Shown here: positions 11,166 through 20,689 of the stretch, piece after piece
Layout: every line of letters starts with the position of its first letter
How positions within the stretch are numbered: position 1 is the first letter of the stretch
Origin: Deltaproteobacteria bacterium
GTDB lineage: Bacteria > Lernaellota > Lernaellaia > JACKCT01
Assembly (NCBI GenBank): GCA_020845895.1
Contig: JADLEX010000066.1
Span: 1-58,690, forward strand
DNA length: 58,690 nt
Reading direction: 5' to 3'
The notes under the pieces: generated by a model
Told to the model about the DNA's origin: nothing
What the model saw: only the letters and a program-made list of their open reading frames with translations
Databases searched by the model: none
Position numbers and translations under genes: made by a program

Positions 11166-11879
11166 TCAAGCGCCCGCGGGCGCGTCCGGCTCGAATCGCC
11201 CCTCGGTCTCAAAATCACCCGACAACCGCGTCGCGCTCGCGAACCAATGCGGGTAGTGCTCGCGCATCGCGGCGACGAAATCGTCAAACGGAAAATCGTC
11301 GTGCTCACCGCGGTCGCGCAGGTACTCCATGTGCCGTCGACCGCTCAGGTCGTACGGATGCAGGAGGGCGTCTGAGCCCCCGTCGAACTCCTGCGGACGC
11401 ACGCCGAACTTTTCGCAGAGCGAGCGGTTGAACGCGCTCGTCACCTTAAACCACCGCCCGGCGACCAGCAGGCTCGTGTAGCCGTGGAACGCGAAGACAT
11501 CCGTGCGCATCGCCTCGAAGAGACGTTTCGAGGTGAGGTGGTTTCGCACGTCGGCGAAACCGAGGTGCGCTCCGATTCCCACGGCACGGGCCGCCGCCGC
11601 GAGCAGAATCGACTTGGGCACGCAAAACGCGCGGCCCCTCGCGAGCACGGCGCTGGCCCGATAATCGGCGGGGTCGAGCGTGAGCGAATAGGGATCATAC
11701 AGGATGCCATCACGCACCGCGTAGAATAGGCGGACGGCCTTTTCGCGCTCGTCCCGGACGTCGCCGATCGACTGCCGCGCAAAGTCTCGGACGTGCACGT
11801 CATTACTGTCCACGAAATACTTCGGCGCGAGATCCGCGCCCGGCGTTTCGCCGTATTTCGAAACCATTCCGATATCCAT
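11166..11879 (-). CDS. Transglutaminase-like cysteine protease-fold protein
   Basis: 237 residues with a transglutaminase core. The nucleophile Cys is in GRAFCVPKSILLAAAARAVGI (about residue 86), the His in AFHGYTSLLVAGRWFKV, and an acidic or polar third residue should follow (KVTSAFN). No signal peptide, so it is cytoplasmic. Substrate unknown; the family includes peptidases and amidases. The ATG is 1 nt after the OsmC stop, and the gene lies 66 bp upstream of archease in the same direction. This suggests one operon with the RNA repair genes. No similar protein of known function comes to mind, so no specific reaction is proposed. Confidence 0.75.
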   Translation of the reverse strand: MDIGMVSKYGETPGADLAPKYFVDSNDVHVRDFARQSIGDVRDEREKAVRLFYAVRDGILYDPYSLTLDPADYRASAVLARGRAFCVPKSILLAAAARAVGIGAHLGFADVRNHLTSKRLFEAMRTDVFAFHGYTSLLVAGRWFKVTSAFNRSLCEKFGVRPQEFDGGSDALLHPYDLSGRRHMEYLRDRGEHDDFPFDDFVAAMREHYPHWFASATRLSGDFETEGRFEPDAPAGA

Positions 11880-11880
11880 C

Positions 11881-12333
11881 CTATTCGGCGTTCGTTTCCC
11901 GGGTCCGGATCATCGACGCGTGCTGCAGAGTCCGGTGTACCGGGCACTTGTTCGCGATCTCGATGATGCGCGCGCGCTGTTCGTCCGTCAAATCGCCGAC
12001 CAGTTCGATGTCGCGATCGATGACGTCCATGAGCCCCGTCGGCGACGACGCACCGGGAATGTCGCCCGCGGGGACCTTGCGATGGCGAAGCGTCACCTTC
12101 ACGCGCTCCACGGGCCACTCCTTGCGGTCGGCGTACATGCGAATCGTCATCGATGTGCAGGCGCCGAGCGCCGACAGAAGCAACTCATAAGGATTCGGTC
12201 CGCGATCGTCACCGCCGGCGTCCGGGACCTCATCCGAATGCCAGTGGTGACGCCCGTCCGTGGCGGTTTGCGAGAATCGGCCCTCGCGTGTCTCCGATAC
12301 CTTGACCGTGACCTCGTGTCCCGAGGTGCTCAT
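11881..12333 (-). CDS. OsmC/Ohr family thiol peroxidase-like protein
   Basis: 150 residues. OsmC-fold proteins reduce organic hydroperoxides with two cysteines. Both are visible, in ALGACTSMT and NKCPVHRTL. The ATG at 12333 is preceded by AGGAGG at good spacing. The frame remains open 18 codons upstream without similarity. It is the first gene of a minus-strand run OsmC - transglutaminase-like - archease - rtcB with 1-nt and 66-nt gaps. Cytoplasmic antioxidant role by family; the link to RNA repair is inferred from position only. Confidence 0.85.
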   Translation of the reverse strand: MSTSGHEVTVKVSETREGRFSQTATDGRHHWHSDEVPDAGGDDRGPNPYELLLSALGACTSMTIRMYADRKEWPVERVKVTLRHRKVPAGDIPGASSPTGLMDVIDRDIELVGDLTDEQRARIIEIANKCPVHRTLQHASMIRTRETNAE

Positions 12334-12463
12334 CGAAAACCTCCTGCGTTCGAGTCGCCCGAATCGATCCGACCCGATCTGTGTCATTTTCCACGCGGTG
12401 CGATATGCTCTATCCCTTCACTGTGTACGTTTCGCGATCAACGCCGCCAACGAAGGGGGTCCC

Positions 12464-12769
12464 ATGCCCGCGCGTTACGACAACTTTCGGGATTTCTACC
12501 CGTTCTACCTGTCAGAGCACAGCAACCTCACGTGCCGCCGTCTGCATTTTGTCGGCGCGTGGCTCGTTCTCGCGACGCTCGCCTTTGCGGTGTTCACCGC
12601 CACTTGGTGGGCTCTGTTTCTCCTGCCGATCTTCGGATATGGACTCGCGTGGATCGGTCACTTCGTCTTCGAAAAGAACAGGCCCGCCTCGTTCAAGCAG
12701 CCGTTCTACAGCTTCCTTGGCGACTGGACCATGTTCAAGGACATTCTGATCGGCAAAGTGAAAATCTGA
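12464..12769 (+). CDS. Mpo1-like (DUF962) small membrane protein
   Basis: 101 residues. The family opening NFRDFYPFYLSEHSN and CRRLHFVGAWLV is clear, followed by two or three hydrophobic helices and GHFVFEKNRPASFKQP. Members of this family include yeast Mpo1, a dioxygenase of 2-hydroxy fatty acids whose His residues bind iron; the His residues of SEHSN, LHFVG and GHFVFEKN are retained. Bacterial roles are not established. The ATG has AGGGGG upstream. The frame upstream of 12464 is not conserved. Confidence 0.82.
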   Translation: MPARYDNFRDFYPFYLSEHSNLTCRRLHFVGAWLVLATLAFAVFTATWWALFLLPIFGYGLAWIGHFVFEKNRPASFKQPFYSFLGDWTMFKDILIGKVKI

Positions 12770-12825
12770 ACGCGGACGCGCGGATTCCACGACGCAGAGG
12801 TCGATCAAATGTGTCGGCGAATTGC

Positions 12826-14871
12826 CTAAACCGTCAACTCGCCGAACGGCGCGAGTCCGTTCGCCTCGCGCACGACATCCACGAGCCGCGCCATGATGCG
12901 GTTGAGATCGATGTCCTTCGGCGTATAGACCGCGCGCACGCCCATCTCGCGCAGTCGCACGGCGTCGGACTCCGGAATGATGCCTCCAACCACTACGGGA
13001 ACGTCGTCGATCTCCTGCTCGCGCATCTTCTCGATCACGCTGCCCACGAGTTCCATGTGGCTGCCCGAGAGGATCGAGAGTCCGACGAGATGGACCCCCT
13101 CTTCGAGCGCTCCGGCGACGATCTGGTCCGGGGTCAGGCGGATTCCGTCGTAGATCACCTCGAATCCGACATCGCGCGCCTTCACCGCGACCTGCTCCGC
13201 GCCGTTGCTGTGTCCGTCGAGCCCGGGCTTGCCGATCAGCACGCGCGGCGGCGAACCGATGGCGGCCGCCGTACTTTGCGTGCGTCGGCGCAGTTCGTCG
13301 ATGGCCACCTGCCGTCCCGGCACCACGGCCTTGATGTCGATGCCCGTGTGCGGTCGGAATTCGCCAAAAACGTTGCGCAACGCGTCGGTCCACTCGCCCG
13401 TCGTCACGCCCGCGTGCGCACAGCGAATCGACGCGGGCATGATGTTCGCGCCGCTCTTCGCCGCATCCACGAGCCCGACCAGCGCGGCATCGACATCCGC
13501 GGCGCTTCGCTTGGACCGAAACACGCGCAAGGCGTCGATCTGTTCGCGCGCGACCAGGGGATCGACCTTCATGATCTGATCGCCGCCTCCGCCGGTCAGC
13601 GGCGAATCCGCGGTTTCCTTCCAGTGCGTGACGCCGACGAGAACGGTCTTCTCCAGTTCGATTCCGCGCCAGCGCCGTGTGTGGCTTTGCACGAGTTCGC
13701 GCTTCATGTAGCCGCTTTCCACGGCGGCCACCGCGCCGCCCATGGCGAGCACCCTGTCGATTTCCGTCTGAGCGCCCTCGACGAGTTCCTTGACCTTTCG
13801 CTCGATCACCGGCGATCCGTCGAAGAGGTCCCCGTACTCGAGCAAGTCCGTTTCGTATGCCGCGACCTGCTGAATGCGCAGCGACCACTGCTGGTCCCAC
13901 GGACGCGGCAGGCCGAGCGCCTCGTTCCACGCGGGAAGCTGCACCGCGCGGGCGCGCGCGTTCTTCGACAGAATCACCGCGAGCATCTCGAACACGATGC
14001 GCTGGATGTTGTTCTCGGGCTGCGGCTCGGTGAGGCACAGCGAATTGACCTGAACTCCATAACGGAAGCGGCGCAATTTTGCGTCGGTGACGCCGTAGCG
14101 TTCGCGCGTGATTCGATCCCAGAACTCCACGAACGCACGCATCTTGCACATTTCTTCGATAAACCGGATACCCGCGTTGACGAAGAACGAGATGCGTCCG
14201 ACGACCTCCGGCATGTCGGCTTCGGCGACCTGCCCGCTGGCCTTCACCGCGTCGAGCACGGCCATCGACGTGCACAGGGCGTAGGCGAGTTCCTGTACCG
14301 GCGTCGCGCCCGCCTCCTGCAGGTGGTAGCTGCAAACGTTGGTGGGGTTCCACTTCGGAGACTCGCGCACCGTGTACGCAATGGTGTCCACAATGAGCCG
14401 CATCGACGGCGCGGGCGGAAAGATATAGGTGCCCCGCGAAAGGTATTCCTTGATGATGTCGTTTTGCGTGGTGCCCGACAGCGCCTTCCGGTCGATCCCT
14501 CGCCGTTCCGCGAGCGCGATGTAGAGCGAGAGCAGCCACGCCGCCGTCGCGTTGATCGTCATCGAGGTGTTCATGCGGTCGAGCGGAATCTGGTCGAAAA
14601 GCGCGTCCATGTCGTCGATGTGACCGATCGGCACGCCGACCTTGCCGACCTCGCCGTACGCGAGCGGGTGATCTGAGTCGTATCCCGTCTGCGTCGGCAG
14701 ATCGAACGCCACCGAAAGACCCGTCTGACCCTTCGCGAGATTGGATCGGAACAGCTCGTTCGACGCGCGCGCCGTGCTGTGACCGGCGTACGTGCGGAAA
14801 ACCCAGGGTTGTTCGCGTTTGCGTTCAACCGTCGCGGACGCGGTTTCGGTCGTCTTCTCAACGGAGGTCAT
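12826..14871 (-). CDS. meaA: Methylmalonyl-CoA mutase family protein, ethylmalonyl-CoA mutase (MeaA/Ecm) type
   Basis: Adenosylcobalamin-dependent carbon-skeleton mutase of 681 residues, with the substrate domain and the C-terminal B12-binding domain in one chain. Features: RTYAGHSTARASNELFRSNL at the start, the TIM-barrel motif AFDLPTQTGYDSDHP, and the B12 motif GKPGLDGHSNGAEQ (DxHxxG, His as lower cobalt ligand). The length and the wording QPWVFRTYAGHST match ethylmalonyl-CoA mutases of the ethylmalonyl-CoA pathway better than the two-subunit methylmalonyl-CoA mutases. No crotonyl-CoA carboxylase/reductase is in the window, so the pathway is unproven. The ATG has GGGAG upstream. Confidence 0.88.
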   Translation of the reverse strand: MTSVEKTTETASATVERKREQPWVFRTYAGHSTARASNELFRSNLAKGQTGLSVAFDLPTQTGYDSDHPLAYGEVGKVGVPIGHIDDMDALFDQIPLDRMNTSMTINATAAWLLSLYIALAERRGIDRKALSGTTQNDIIKEYLSRGTYIFPPAPSMRLIVDTIAYTVRESPKWNPTNVCSYHLQEAGATPVQELAYALCTSMAVLDAVKASGQVAEADMPEVVGRISFFVNAGIRFIEEMCKMRAFVEFWDRITRERYGVTDAKLRRFRYGVQVNSLCLTEPQPENNIQRIVFEMLAVILSKNARARAVQLPAWNEALGLPRPWDQQWSLRIQQVAAYETDLLEYGDLFDGSPVIERKVKELVEGAQTEIDRVLAMGGAVAAVESGYMKRELVQSHTRRWRGIELEKTVLVGVTHWKETADSPLTGGGGDQIMKVDPLVAREQIDALRVFRSKRSAADVDAALVGLVDAAKSGANIMPASIRCAHAGVTTGEWTDALRNVFGEFRPHTGIDIKAVVPGRQVAIDELRRRTQSTAAAIGSPPRVLIGKPGLDGHSNGAEQVAVKARDVGFEVIYDGIRLTPDQIVAGALEEGVHLVGLSILSGSHMELVGSVIEKMREQEIDDVPVVVGGIIPESDAVRLREMGVRAVYTPKDIDLNRIMARLVDVVREANGLAPFGELTV

Positions 14872-14900
14872 GACATCGCTCCCGGATAATTCGAGGCGGG

Positions 14901-14930
14901 TTTATCCCCCAACCCATGCGTGATCGTCAA
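14901..14930 (-). promoter_or_regulatory. candidate sigma-70 promoter of the mutase gene
   Basis: Minus strand TTGACG (14930-14925), an 18-nt spacer and GATAAA (14906-14901), ending 30 bp before the mutase ATG. The gap between the mutase and the upstream GH94-like gene is only 84 bp, so the mutase may alternatively be read through. Confidence 0.35.
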
Positions 14931-14955
14931 TCCGAATTCGTGCGCCGTCAACGCA

Positions 14956-17706
14956 CTATCGCCCGGCGGTAAGCTCCCACTCCACGCGCTCGCCGGATTC
15001 CGCCGCAAAGGAGAACACGGCGAAGTCGCCCTCGCGCTCAAACCCCTGCGCGGCGTCGCGCACGCGAAGTTGATACTCGTCGCCCGGTGCGGGCGTTCGG
15101 ACCTGAAGCGTAAACGTCGCGCCGGCGGTCGCGGTCAGATATCCCCGCACGGCGTCCGGGGCGTAACTCGCGCCGATGAAACCGCTGCGCCAGGTAAATC
15201 GACCGCCGGGGATTTTCGGATCTATGACGATGCGATCCCCGCGCGTCTCGAAACCCGCAAATCGAATTGCCGACAGAAGCGGTCCCGCGTGACGGTTCAT
15301 GTTCATCACGGGAAAGTCGGTCATGGGCGTTACGGTGGAGTTGAAGGTTTCGCCGGGCCGGTCGTGATCGTCCGCGTTGAACGAATCAGGACCCGACCAA
15401 ATCCCGTACCAGATTTCGGGATACGCCTCGGCGTGCGCGGCGAGCGTCGTCGATAGAAAGAATTCCCATGCCGCGTCGGGGTCGTGCGTCGCCCACGCCC
15501 ACGCGAGCAGACCGTCGATCGCCGACCACGTGCCGCCGTTGGTGTCGGAACCGGGCTCAAGCAGCGGCCCCGTCATCGGCGGCCACAGCGAGCGCGCCCC
15601 CGCGACTTGCGGATCAACGAGATGACGCCGAACCGCTGAGAAGAGATTCGATGTCTGCGCCGACGTCCACAACCCGCCGAGCACGGCGAATGCCTGTGCA
15701 TCGAGAAACAGATGATCCGCGCCGAGCACTTCATCGCCGTGACCCAGATAACCGCGCGCCAGCCACGCGTCGCGCCACAGTTCGCGAACGGCCGCAGCTT
15801 GGCCGTCGGCGAACGCACGCAGCTCGGCGGCGAATTCCGCGTCGGCGTTTTCGACGGCGTCGGCCAGCGCGGGCAGCGCCACGGTCGCGAGCGCGCCATT
15901 CAGCGCGGATTCCCCATGTTCCTTCGTCTCGTTCGGCCACGGCGAAAACGCGATGAGCACGTCGTTCCAGTCGCCGGTCCCCGCGCGGATCAATCCGTGC
16001 GGACCGACGCCGATTTCGTCGCGCAGATGTTTGAAGGCGTGTCGAAGATGATTCAGGACCGAACCGGACTCTCCGTCCGACGTCGGATAATACGGCAGCG
16101 ATTCTTCGAGAAACGCGAAATCGCGCGTTGCATTCAGATATTCGGCGGCGGCCCACATGAGGAAGAGATCGAGATCGCTCGATTCTGTATGGATGAACGC
16201 GCCGGTTTGCAGGCCGTGACCGATGTGCGCGTACGGAAGCGCGCCATCCGTCGCCGATTGCGCGCGCAGCGAAAAACGCAGCATCTCCTTCGCGAGGTCC
16301 GGCCGCAGCCATACCATCGGCAATGTGAACAGCGCGAAATCGCGGTGCGCGCCCGAAAGACCCTGCAGATAGGAGTATGCCGATCCCTGATCGACGAAGT
16401 GCGCATTGGAATATTCGCTGTAGAACGAACCGGCGAAGAGCGATTCGGCGTGCCAAGCCACTTCGCGCCACAGCCACGGCGCACCGTCCACGACGAAATC
16501 CGTAAATGGTCGCGGCGCGTCGGGAACCTCGCGGTATCTCTCCGCCAAGTGCGCGATGTCCGCCTCGTCGGCGTAACCCACAAGATAGCGCAACTCGCGC
16601 GACTCGCCGGGCTGAAGACGTACGGTGCGTGACATCGCCAGCACGGCGTCACCGCCGTAGAGCGACCGCCCTTCGGGAGGCTCGGTTGAATAGGCCGAAT
16701 CGTCCGGCCACCGGGAAAACGCCGCACGATCGAGCGAGCGGCGTAGCGAGCCGTCCGCATCCAACGCCGTCAGAAACATCGTGCGCGGATACTCGTCGAT
16801 TTCCGACGGTTCATCGGGCATCGGTGGGTCGTCGTTACGCGTCCGCGCTCCCGCGCCGATGATGCCGTTTGTCGCATCATCCACGAAGGTCATCGTAAAT
16901 CGCTCGCTGATGCGTCGCCGCTGTTCCCAGAAGACCTCGCCAAGCCCGTAGGTCATGACCGGGGCGAACGTGAGCTGCGTCGGATTCGGGTCCCAGAACT
17001 CGACGACCTCAACCTCAATCGTCAATGCGGTTTCGTTGGTCACCAACGTTGTGCTCAGCAGGACGGGATCGTCGCCCGCTGGCGCGGAGACGCGCTCGCG
17101 CACACGCAGACCGTTCCAATCGGTCGTCTTCTCCGCGTAACCCATTCCGAAGACCATCGACTGCCCGGCATTGGACGGCAGCAGGTCGCGGCGCGTGACG
17201 AGCGTCTTTTCTCCCGTGCGTAGATACTTGTAGCCACCCGCGTCGTTGCGCGTCGCGGCATCTCGTCGGTTCAGGTTCTTCGGACCTCGCGCCAGATCGT
17301 AGATCTCGACGCGACCGTTGTTGTGCGCCGTAGCGCCCCACCGGTCGTTGCCGAAAAAGTGCCACTGGTCGCGCGACGCGCCGCCCGTGACGAACGAATC
17401 CGGAAATTCCGGCGACGCGGGGTCCGCCGAGTACGCATACGCGGGCCGACCGTCGGCATCTGCGATCCATTCGCCGAACGCGCCTGAGCCGGTCGGATCG
17501 ACGCACGGATTGATCCCTTCCGGGTCGAAGAAGTGCACGAAAGAATCGCGTTGAGCGGATGCGCAACGCGTCAGTTCGATATCCAACGCGGGTCCGCCAT
17601 CCCCAGCCTCACCGGTCGATGAATCGTGCGAACCGCCATCCGCGCAGGAAACGACGCACGCGATCAGCACGACCCCAATGAAGGCTCTGGGCACGCATCC
17701 CCGCAT
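14956..17706 (-). CDS. Secreted GH94-like glycoside phosphorylase/hydrolase lipoprotein
   Basis: About 916 residues. The N-terminus has a lipoprotein signal (FIGVVLIACVVSC, lipobox VVSC). The C-terminal half follows the (alpha/alpha)6 pattern of GH94: FIHTESSDLDLFLMWAAAEYL, then IRAGTGDWNDVL (the DWND aspartate is the general acid in cellobiose-type phosphorylases) and KEHGESALNGAL matching the family's GES(V/A)W segment. The N-terminal half resembles the GH94 beta-sandwich. Known GH94 enzymes are mostly cytoplasmic phosphorylases, so an exported version is unusual and could be a hydrolase. Start: ATG 17706 or GTG 17694 (GGGGA upstream). It lies 22 bp downstream of the MMPL gene on the same strand. 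Confidence 0.72.
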   Translation of the reverse strand: MRGCVPRAFIGVVLIACVVSCADGGSHDSSTGEAGDGGPALDIELTRCASAQRDSFVHFFDPEGINPCVDPTGSGAFGEWIADADGRPAYAYSADPASPEFPDSFVTGGASRDQWHFFGNDRWGATAHNNGRVEIYDLARGPKNLNRRDAATRNDAGGYKYLRTGEKTLVTRRDLLPSNAGQSMVFGMGYAEKTTDWNGLRVRERVSAPAGDDPVLLSTTLVTNETALTIEVEVVEFWDPNPTQLTFAPVMTYGLGEVFWEQRRRISERFTMTFVDDATNGIIGAGARTRNDDPPMPDEPSEIDEYPRTMFLTALDADGSLRRSLDRAAFSRWPDDSAYSTEPPEGRSLYGGDAVLAMSRTVRLQPGESRELRYLVGYADEADIAHLAERYREVPDAPRPFTDFVVDGAPWLWREVAWHAESLFAGSFYSEYSNAHFVDQGSAYSYLQGLSGAHRDFALFTLPMVWLRPDLAKEMLRFSLRAQSATDGALPYAHIGHGLQTGAFIHTESSDLDLFLMWAAAEYLNATRDFAFLEESLPYYPTSDGESGSVLNHLRHAFKHLRDEIGVGPHGLIRAGTGDWNDVLIAFSPWPNETKEHGESALNGALATVALPALADAVENADAEFAAELRAFADGQAAAVRELWRDAWLARGYLGHGDEVLGADHLFLDAQAFAVLGGLWTSAQTSNLFSAVRRHLVDPQVAGARSLWPPMTGPLLEPGSDTNGGTWSAIDGLLAWAWATHDPDAAWEFFLSTTLAAHAEAYPEIWYGIWSGPDSFNADDHDRPGETFNSTVTPMTDFPVMNMNRHAGPLLSAIRFAGFETRGDRIVIDPKIPGGRFTWRSGFIGASYAPDAVRGYLTATAGATFTLQVRTPAPGDEYQLRVRDAAQGFEREGDFAVFSFAAESGERVEWELTAGR

Positions 17707-17728
17707 GGCCGCATTATGTCGGGAGAGT

Positions 17729-20524
17729 TCAAACGCGCCAACCTTTGCGATCGAACCACGACAGCACGAGCGGCAGCACGTAGACCGACGAGAGGAAGCA
17801 GAAAAATACCCCGACGGCGAGAAGCTGGCCGAGCGTGCCGACCGCGACATACGACGCGAGGCCCAGAGTGCCGAAGCCCGTTATCGTCGTAAGCGCCGAA
17901 AGGAAAATCGCCTTGCCCGTGTGCTCGACGGCGCGGGCGACGCGGTGCTCGGTCTCACCGCGATACCGGTGAAGAATGTGAACACCGTTGTCGACGCCGA
18001 TGCCGAGGATGAGGGGGACGATCGCGACGTTGATGAGATTGAACTGCATGCCGATGAGCGGCATGATTCCGACCATCCACAGCCCGCCCGAGAGTAACGG
18101 CAGCATGGCCAGCAGCGTCGTCCGCAACCGCCGAAAATCGACGAGCACCAGCAGGAAGACCGCGAGTGCGGAATACCAGACGGAACTCTTGAAATCGACC
18201 TTGATGGCGGCGACCACGGCATCGAAAATGATCGGCACCGACACCGCCGTCTCGTCCACCGCGAGCAACTCGGCATTGTGCTTCTTCATGAAATGTTCGT
18301 TCCACACGTTCTGCGTCGGATACATGTAGACGACCATCCGTCCGTCGTTGCCGATGAAATGCTCGCGCACGATCGCGGGCAGCTTTTCGACCGTCAGTTC
18401 CTCGCCGCGTGCCGATAGGCGAAGGCTTTCGAGCAGGCGGGACAGTTCCCCCGACAGATAACGCTGGTATCGCGTGGCTCCCGTCGCGGCCTGCCCGTTG
18501 GGGTGTTCGTCGATGCTCTTTGCGAACGATTCGATGCGGGTCATCACCTCGCGCGCCTTGTCCTCGACCTCGAACTGCCCGCCGAGAATTGCCAGTTGCA
18601 GCACCGCCCGGACCACGCGCACGCTCCCGCGCACCGCGCCGGCGTAATCGGCCAAGGTTTCCCTCCCGAAGGCATCCCCCGCCTCGGGCATTTGCCGGAT
18701 CGCAATCGCGTCGAACACGGGCGCGAGCGTTCGCAACTTCGCGTTTTTTGCCGGCTGATTTTCCGGAATATAGTCGGTGATCGACTCCACCTCGCGAACC
18801 GTCGAGAGCATCTTCGCCTTCGCGGTCAGATCACGAATGCGCGTGAGGTCGTCCGCGACGAACAAACCGTAGTCGAGGCCGCGATCGAGCCGCTCTTCCA
18901 AAATCGCGACGTGTTTCATTGAAATGGCGCCGCGCGGCTCCAGACTCCGGTAGTCGTAGTTGAATGACGTCTGCAGCGCGCCCCATCCCGCCAACAACAG
19001 GCTGACGATGATGGCGAGCGAGTTGAACTTCGGCCGCCGGATGGCATATTCCGCAAGACGCCCGAGCGAGAACGCGTCGTCAATCGCGCGTGTCGGACCC
19101 GCGCGTTTTCGATATCGTTCGCGTAGCGCCATCATGGCGGGCAGCAGCGTGAGCATGAGCGCCAGCATGATGAGAATCCCCGCGCCCGAGACGAAGCCAA
19201 GCTGCGAAAGCCCCTTGAATCGCGCGATCATGAGCGCGAGAAACGCCACCGCGGTCGTCGTCGCACCCGTCACGATTCCCGGCCCGGCTCCGGTGAATGC
19301 GGCAATGCACGCGTCGCGCGAATCCAAACCATTCTGAAGATTCTCGCGGTATCGACTCATGTAGTGGATCGCGAAGTCGATCCCGAGACCGATCATCATC
19401 GCACCGAAGAACGCCGTGAGCAGGCTGAGAAATCCGATGGCGAAATGCGTGAGTCCATAGGTGATGGCAAGTCCCGCGCCGAGGCAGATGCCGATCAGGG
19501 CGAGGTCCGTAACGCGGCGAAAGACCGCGATAAAAATGATGAGGACCAATGCGAGAGACAGCCACGTTGAGAGTTTGATGTCGTGCACGAGCGCCCGATA
19601 TTCGTCGCGCATCACCACCATCGCGCCGCCGTAAAGCATCTCGATGCCGGGCGCTTGGCTCGCGACGTCGGCGTAGGTTTTCTCGACGAGATCCAACACC
19701 TGCGTACAAAAGATGTAGTCGTCCGGAGGCTTCGTCGCCATCACACGCAGCATGAGCGCGCGATCGTGGTCGAAGAAAAAGTAGTCGTCCTTCAGCACCT
19801 CGGCTTCGTCCGTTTCGGGGACGAATAGATTTCGCACCGAGCGCTTTACCGGCCCGTCGCCCGGGTCCTCGACGGCCGAAAGATACCGGTCCGCCGTCTC
19901 GTAAAATTCGCCAAGCGCGTCGAGTTGGCTCACGGCGTCTTCGGGGTCGGCGATTTCGTCCGCGACGATGATGTCGCTTTCGAGGGTGGCGTTCAGCTGG
20001 GTCAGAAACGGCACAAGCCGCGTGTCTGTGAACAATCGCGCGAGGTCGTCCTTTTGCTCCGTCATTTCTCGAACGAAGTCGTCGAGGTCGTCTCCCTCCA
20101 GAAACAGCGGCGCCCAACGCACCATGTCGTCCAGATCGACCCGATCGACGACGCGCCGAATGAGATCGGAATTTTCCCGCAGGCGCGGACCGAGCCGGTT
20201 CGCGAACCGGATGAGGCGTTCCTTGTCCGCGGGCTCCTCGTGCGGCGTCGTCAGGACGAGGACGAGGTAGTCCATGCCGCCGAAGCTGTCGTTGGCGCTG
20301 TTGGCGCGCGCGATCAGGGGATCTTCTTTGTCGAGCAGGGCGATAAACCCAAGGTCGAGTTTGATGCCCATCGCGAAGTAGCCGAAGAACGCCGTTATAG
20401 CGAGACAAACGCCGACGACCATCCACGCGTGGTCGTGGCAGAGCGCACCCCACGCCGCAAACGCGCGCCGGCGAACCGAGGGACGGGGCGGGCTTGGACT
20501 CGGCGGACCTGAAATTCGTGTCAT
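17729..20524 (-). CDS. MMPL/RND family exporter
   Basis: 931-residue inner-membrane transporter of the resistance-nodulation-division superfamily (MMPL/HpnN-like). It has two halves. Each has one transmembrane helix, a large periplasmic domain (about residues 65-335 and 505-740) and a bundle of about five helices. The proton-relay GxD motifs sit in IGLGIDFAIHYMSRYRE and LGIGVDNGVHILHRYR. Related proteins export lipids such as hopanoids or mycolates; the cargo here is unknown. The ATG lacks a clear ribosome binding site. It is followed 22 bp later by the GH94-like lipoprotein and is divergent from sppA. Confidence 0.88.
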   Translation of the reverse strand: MTRISGPPSPSPPRPSVRRRAFAAWGALCHDHAWMVVGVCLAITAFFGYFAMGIKLDLGFIALLDKEDPLIARANSANDSFGGMDYLVLVLTTPHEEPADKERLIRFANRLGPRLRENSDLIRRVVDRVDLDDMVRWAPLFLEGDDLDDFVREMTEQKDDLARLFTDTRLVPFLTQLNATLESDIIVADEIADPEDAVSQLDALGEFYETADRYLSAVEDPGDGPVKRSVRNLFVPETDEAEVLKDDYFFFDHDRALMLRVMATKPPDDYIFCTQVLDLVEKTYADVASQAPGIEMLYGGAMVVMRDEYRALVHDIKLSTWLSLALVLIIFIAVFRRVTDLALIGICLGAGLAITYGLTHFAIGFLSLLTAFFGAMMIGLGIDFAIHYMSRYRENLQNGLDSRDACIAAFTGAGPGIVTGATTTAVAFLALMIARFKGLSQLGFVSGAGILIMLALMLTLLPAMMALRERYRKRAGPTRAIDDAFSLGRLAEYAIRRPKFNSLAIIVSLLLAGWGALQTSFNYDYRSLEPRGAISMKHVAILEERLDRGLDYGLFVADDLTRIRDLTAKAKMLSTVREVESITDYIPENQPAKNAKLRTLAPVFDAIAIRQMPEAGDAFGRETLADYAGAVRGSVRVVRAVLQLAILGGQFEVEDKAREVMTRIESFAKSIDEHPNGQAATGATRYQRYLSGELSRLLESLRLSARGEELTVEKLPAIVREHFIGNDGRMVVYMYPTQNVWNEHFMKKHNAELLAVDETAVSVPIIFDAVVAAIKVDFKSSVWYSALAVFLLVLVDFRRLRTTLLAMLPLLSGGLWMVGIMPLIGMQFNLINVAIVPLILGIGVDNGVHILHRYRGETEHRVARAVEHTGKAIFLSALTTITGFGTLGLASYVAVGTLGQLLAVGVFFCFLSSVYVLPLVLSWFDRKGWRV

Positions 20525-20632
20525 AATGGGAGCACACGTTACGCACTGTTGGTAAGCGAATCAACATCGAACCCGCGAAGCCGCGGAACGCGCGCCGACC
20601 ATCGTTCGACGCGGTTGTGGAGCGTGGCGACG

Positions 20633-20662
20633 TTGACAATCCGCGCGGGTTTCCAAGACAAT
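20633..20662 (+). promoter_or_regulatory. sigma-70-type promoter of sppA
   Basis: Perfect TTGACA (20633-20638), an 18-nt spacer and GACAAT (20657-20662, 4/6). The start would be about 20 bp before the sppA ATG, with GGAG between. Confidence 0.45.
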
Positions 20663-20689
20663 CGCCTGAAATGAATTTCGGAGATTCCG

